Shown here: in pieces, positions 6,227-7,464 of the stretch
Layout of the letters: the number at the start of each line of letters is the position of its first letter
How positions within the stretch are numbered: position 1 is the first letter of the stretch
Assembly (NCBI GenBank): GCA_050692915.1
Contig: JBOGVU010000111.1
Location: forward strand, 1-7,464
Source: CALAEC01 sp050692915
GTDB lineage: Bacteria; Actinomycetota; UBA4738; CALAEC01
Direction of reading: 5' to 3'
Length of the DNA: 7,464 nt
Notes under the pieces: model-generated
The model's database searches: none
What the model saw: only the letters and a program-made list of their open reading frames with translations
What the model was told of the DNA's origin: nothing
Translations under genes and position numbers: made by a program

Positions 6227-6733
6227 ATGCGGCGGGGCCTGGGGCATGTCCTTGCCTACTGGCGGGCGGAGCGACGCACCATCGCTCAGGGGTTCGTGGC
6301 CCTCCTCATCGCCACGGCGGGCAGCCTCCTCGCCGGGGTCGTCCTCGGGAAGATAACCGGAACCCTCGAGCGCCTCCCCGGCCTGATTGTCCTCATGCCC
6401 GCCGCCATAGCCACTCGGGGCAACATCTTCGGCGCCATGGCCTCGCGCCTGGGGACCTCCATCCACTCCGGTCTGTTCGAGGTGAGCCGGGACCGCGGGG
6501 GGGTCCTGTATCAGAACCTGTTTGCGGCCACGGTCCTGACCCTGGCGATCTCCCTCGGCGGCGCGGCGCTCGCCAGGATCCTGTCGGTGGCCTTCGGCCT
6601 GACCACGATCTCGCTGGCCGACTTCGTGGTGATCTCGATCGTTGGAGGAGTGCTGGCGAGCATCTTCGTTGGTGCCATCGCGGTCGGCTCCGACGGCACC
6701 GCCGAGCAGGTGCTCCGAGGGTCGATCCCGTGA
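6227..6733 (+). CDS. MgtE-like divalent cation transporter membrane domain, C-terminally short
   Basis: A 168-residue membrane protein resembling the integral membrane domain of MgtE/SLC41 Mg2+ transporters. It lacks the cytoplasmic N and CBS domains of full MgtE. Hydrophobic segments lie at about 19-43, 52-72, 93-122 and 129-153. The segment 'LPGLIVLMPAAIATRGNIFGA' (50-70) matches the family's conserved 'P...GN.g' motif. In the family a further helix with a conserved Asp-rich motif (a 'GWD.D...P...t..D' style ending) normally follows. Here the protein stops after 'GAIAV' with a short polar tail (154-168), so it appears to lack the last helix and the ion-coordinating Asp. I could not find the missing part in the other frames downstream. 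It may be a degraded gene, or half of a two-subunit transporter. A GGAG at 6212-6215 precedes the ATG by 11 nt, and in-frame GTGs exist. Confidence 0.68.
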   Translation: MRRGLGHVLAYWRAERRTIAQGFVALLIATAGSLLAGVVLGKITGTLERLPGLIVLMPAAIATRGNIFGAMASRLGTSIHSGLFEVSRDRGGVLYQNLFAATVLTLAISLGGAALARILSVAFGLTTISLADFVVISIVGGVLASIFVGAIAVGSDGTAEQVLRGSIP

Positions 6734-6742
6734 ACGTCCCCA

Positions 6743-6792
6743 TGATCATGTCGAGTTTGCGGCCGTATGCGGGGGCAAAGTCGACATGATCA
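6743..6792. repeat. Hyphenated inverted repeat spanning the TetR start
   Basis: Left arm TGATCATGTCGA (6743-6754) and right arm TCGACATGATCA (6781-6792) are perfectly complementary over 12 bp. After one G/G mismatch, TTTGC (6756-6760) pairs with GCAAA (6775-6779), leaving a 14-nt loop. The left side also contains the self-palindrome CATGATCATG (6741-6750), and CATGATCA recurs at 6785-6792. The right arm contains the TetR ATG (6786-6788). No T-run follows, so it is not a standard intrinsic terminator. Candidate roles are a TetR operator pair, an mRNA hairpin hiding the start codon, or a short dispersed palindromic element. Confidence 0.7.
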
Positions 6793-7400
6793 AGGGAGCG
6801 GTATCAGGGCGCGCACGGCGGCGCGGCCCGGCCGGACGCCGTCCCGGAGGGCCCGACACCCGGGGTGAGATCCTGACGGCCGCCCGGGCCGAGTTCGGCG
6901 AGCGTGCGTACGACAGGGCCTCGATCCGGGCCATAGCCGGTCGGGCGGGCGTCGACCCGGCGCTGGTGCACCACTACTTCGGCACCAAGGAGCAACTGTT
7001 CCTCGAGGCGATGGAGGTCCCGTTCGCACCGGCGGAGGTCGCCGGCGAGATCTTCTCGGGGTCGATGGACGACGTCGGCGAGCGGGCAGTCCGCACCTTC
7101 TTCGCGGTGTGGGGCGATCCGGTACGCCGTGCACCAGTTCTGGCCATGCTGCGATCGGCCATGAGCAACGAGGTGGCGGCTGCGCTGCTCCGGCAGTTCG
7201 CGCAGCGGACCATCCTCACCAGGGTCGTCGCGGGGCTGGAGATGCCAGACCGGGAACTCCGAGTCGAGGCGGCGGTCTCGCATCTGATCGGCCTGGCCCT
7301 GATGCGCTACGTGGTCAAGCTCGAACCGCTCGCGTCCCTGCCGGACGAGGACGTCGTCGCACTCGTCGGACCGGTGCTCCAGCGCTACTTCGACGCGTGA
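6786..7400 (+). CDS. TetR/AcrR-family transcriptional regulator
   Basis: A 204-residue one-component repressor-type regulator. A basic, disordered N-terminus (1-24) leads into the TetR HTH domain (about 25-70), with 'TRGEILTAARAEFGERAYD' as helix 1 and 'SIRAIAGRAGVDPALVHHYFGTKEQLF' covering the HTH and the classic 'YFGTKEQLF' end. The C-terminal ligand and dimer domain (about 80-204) has 'FFAVWGDPVRRAPVLAMLRSA', 'LIGLALMRYVVKLEPLASL' and 'VGPVLQRYF', the style of TetR C-terminal domains common in actinobacteria. The ligand is unknown. I chose the ATG at 6786. The frame extends upstream to 6642, but that part overlaps the MgtE-like gene and has no family character. A GGGGG (6771-6775) sits 10 nt ahead, a weak ribosome site inside the inverted repeat, and the right arm of that repeat covers the start codon. 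Confidence 0.9.
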   Translation: MIKGAVSGRARRRGPAGRRPGGPDTRGEILTAARAEFGERAYDRASIRAIAGRAGVDPALVHHYFGTKEQLFLEAMEVPFAPAEVAGEIFSGSMDDVGERAVRTFFAVWGDPVRRAPVLAMLRSAMSNEVAAALLRQFAQRTILTRVVAGLEMPDRELRVEAAVSHLIGLALMRYVVKLEPLASLPDEDVVALVGPVLQRYFDA

Positions 7401-7433
7401 GCCTCGTCGTTCGCGACTTGTGGCGGGTTGGGA

Positions 7434-7457
7434 ACGTCTCGGCGACGTTTGAGACGT
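7434..7457. repeat. Small inverted repeat after the TetR gene
   Basis: ACGTCTC (7434-7440) and GAGACGT (7451-7457) are complementary 7-bp arms around a 10-nt loop. No T-run follows on either strand within the window, so it is a poor intrinsic terminator. It could be an operator of a gene beyond the edge or chance. The rest of 7401-7464 shows nothing recognisable. Confidence 0.3.
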
Positions 7458-7464
7458 GTGAAAC

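Noticed and set aside
6642..6785. Upstream extension of the TetR frame to 6642
   Set aside because: It overlaps the MgtE-like gene out of frame, and the residues lack TetR features.

Overview
The window is very GC-rich, densely coding DNA with strong G/C third-position bias. It has GTG starts, short intergenic gaps and gene families typical of Actinomycetota: a PucR-type regulator, a TetR with an actinobacterial-style C-terminal domain and a single-domain MgtE-like membrane protein. I read it as chromosomal DNA of a high-GC actinobacterium, possibly an uncultured soil lineage. The phylum is an inference from composition and protein style. No tRNA, rRNA, CRISPR array, transposase or phage gene is visible.

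Left block (1-4907) is a catabolic module. On the minus strand lie pucR-like regulator, then a gamma-aminobutyraldehyde dehydrogenase (PatD-like), then the first 96 codons of a second aldehyde dehydrogenase that leaves the window. A GABA aminotransferase (GabT-like) diverges from the regulator on the plus strand. Together they fit the route 4-aminobutanal -> GABA -> succinate semialdehyde (-> succinate, if the truncated second dehydrogenase is the semialdehyde enzyme). A 17-bp inverted repeat, TTGTACG-N3-CGTACAA, occurs perfectly once and with two mismatches twice. Two copies, 50 bp apart, lie in the pucR/gabT divergent gap and the third lies in the gap ahead of the patD-like gene. All three sit where an operator for the local regulator would be expected. 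This is the most interesting signal in the window.

Right block (4976-7400) is all on the plus strand. It holds a secreted lamin-tail-like protein with a poly-Gly linker, a pterin-4a-carbinolamine dehydratase starting 1 nt after it, an MgtE-like membrane protein that appears cut short at its C-terminus, and a TetR-family regulator. A long hyphenated inverted repeat (6743-6792) fills the gap between the MgtE-like gene and the TetR gene and covers the TetR start codon. It could be an operator, an RNA hairpin or a small palindromic repeat element. The last 64 bases hold only a weak inverted repeat.

No stretch longer than 300 bases lacks a gene. I do not see a wholly new multi-gene system. The unreported-looking elements are the three-site operator family and the palindrome at the truncated MgtE/TetR junction.
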